NCBI RefSeq assembly: GCF_945869175.1
Contig: NZ_CAMBNZ010000012.1
Location: 1-42,871 of the forward strand
DNA: 42,871 nt
Direction of reading: 5' to 3'
Source: Limnohabitans sp. Rim8
GTDB taxonomy: Bacteria > Pseudomonadota > Gammaproteobacteria > Burkholderiales > Burkholderiaceae_C
The position numbers and the translations under genes were made by a program. Within the stretch, counting starts at the first letter, position 1. The number at the start of each line of letters is the position of its first letter. Shown one piece after another: positions 42,292 to 42,871 of this stretch. Under the pieces are notes generated by a model. The model saw only the letters and a list, made by a program, of their open reading frames with translations, was not told the DNA's origin and did not search any database.

Positions 42292-42871
42292 ATGCTTAAA
42301 AAAATACGTCCTCTGCTTAGCACCCGATTGGTTCAGGGACAAGCTCTAGCAAAGACTTATTTACCAGGCATCATGACCTGCTTGGTGCTGGCATTAGCCG
42401 CTACTTTTTTAAGTAGCACGTACGGTGGACCACAGGTTCTTTATGCCCTGCTGATTGGCCTGTCGTTTCATTTCCTGGCAGCCTATCCTGCGATGGCCGT
42501 AGGCATTAATTTTTGCGGTCGTTCCCTGCTGCGAGTTGGAGTGGCCCTGCTGGGTGCACGTATCACCGCACCCCAGGTGGCAAGCCTGGGGCTTCAGACG
42601 GCGCTAGTTATCCTCGCGGCTGTTGCCATGACCATCTATCTGGGTGTTTTGCTGGCGAGCTGGCTAGGCAGGTCTCGTGAGGAAGGTTTGTTGTCTGGCT
42701 GCGCTGTAGGTATTTGCGGTGCATCGGCCGTGCTGGCCGTTTCATCCGTGCTGCCGGCCACGAAGGAAAACGAGCAGTTCACCTTGCTGGCGGTTGTCGG
42801 TGTCACGGTCATGTCGACGCTGGCCATGATTGCTTATCCGTTTGCCTTGCAGCAGCTAAACTTGTCAGCCA
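42292..42871 (+). CDS. YeiH-type putative sulfate exporter/UPF0324 membrane protein, 3' end outside window
   Basis: The first 193 codons of an integral membrane protein; the frame is open at the right edge. Hydrophobic segments are visible at about residues 25-45 (PGIMTCLVLALAATFL), 50-70 (QVLYALLIGLSFHFLAAYP), 95-105 and 110-135 (TALVILAAVAMTIYLGVLLA). The motif CAVGICGASAVLAVSSVLP is the signature of the YeiH family, whose members are annotated as putative sulfate or sulfonate-related exporters. The ATG at 42292 begins MLKKIRPLLS. The base composition is closer to the left part of the window than to the carboxylase operon, so the right border of the foreign DNA may lie before it. Confidence 0.9.
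   Translation, partial: MLKKIRPLLSTRLVQGQALAKTYLPGIMTCLVLALAATFLSSTYGGPQVLYALLIGLSFHFLAAYPAMAVGINFCGRSLLRVGVALLGARITAPQVASLGLQTALVILAAVAMTIYLGVLLASWLGRSREEGLLSGCAVGICGASAVLAVSSVLPATKENEQFTLLAVVGVTVMSTLAMIAYPFALQQLNLSA

Noticed and set aside
1-42871. CRISPR array, rRNA, integrase or intact transposase
   Set aside because: I saw no regularly spaced repeats, no rRNA-like stretches and no recombinase motifs in any frame.

Overview
The window looks like chromosomal DNA of a betaproteobacterium of the order Burkholderiales, most probably the family Comamonadaceae (Limnohabitans/Rhodoferax-like). This rests on three Bug-type tripartite tricarboxylate transporter binding proteins, a dihydrolipoyl dehydrogenase carrying its own lipoyl domain, a homodimeric E1 pyruvate dehydrogenase, and the general codon style. 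No database search was possible, so the taxon is an inference from gene content.

Layout. 1-3.5 kb: the 3' end of tex, a patatin-like lipase, trhO and a small cysteine-containing protein of unknown function. 3.5-6.6 kb: an iron-type alcohol dehydrogenase divergent from an HSL-type esterase and a hotdog thioesterase/GNAT fusion. 6.7-11.2 kb: ygfZ, then mltG-tmk-holB-tatD, an ordinary cell-wall/replication housekeeping run. 11.2-13.5 kb: a secreted ankyrin protein, an HU gene that starts with TTG and ends at a clear terminator, and rbgA. 13.6-21.9 kb: an accessory catabolic block (Bug binding proteins, a fumarylacetoacetase-family hydrolase, an FAD aromatic monooxygenase, a malonic-semialdehyde-reductase-type nitroreductase, NTF2-like, YciI-like, cupin and a putative 2-oxoglutarate oxygenase) into which an RNase D-like exonuclease is set. 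22.0-28.3 kb: the complete pyruvate dehydrogenase operon aceE-aceF-lpdA on the minus strand. 28.4-31.6 kb: a divergent membrane PAS histidine kinase and a FixJ-type regulator. 31.7-35.1 kb: folD, prlC and a DUF2237 gene, closed by a bidirectional terminator.

At about 35.14 kb there is a 47-base 3' half of a tRNA-Val(GAC) gene. Its sequence stops matching a tRNA inside the anticodon stem, and the DNA to its right changes in composition and codon use. This looks like the att scar of an integrated element. From 35.4 to 42.1 kb follows a minus-strand operon (Bug binding protein, acyl-CoA carboxylase carboxyltransferase, class III CoA-transferase, a broken biotin carboxylase, a biotin carrier, a double-hotdog hydratase) divergent from a MarR-type regulator. 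A 25-bp imperfect palindrome overlaps a recognisable promoter between them. The window ends inside a YeiH-type membrane protein gene.

Most interesting points: (1) the first lipoyl domain of AceF has Thr where the lipoylated Lys should be; (2) the biotin carboxylase has two in-frame stops and a lost C-terminus while every other gene of its operon is open; (3) the tRNA-Val scar and the foreign-looking operon beyond it; (4) the palindrome over the operon promoter. I saw no CRISPR array, no rRNA and no intact transposase or integrase.
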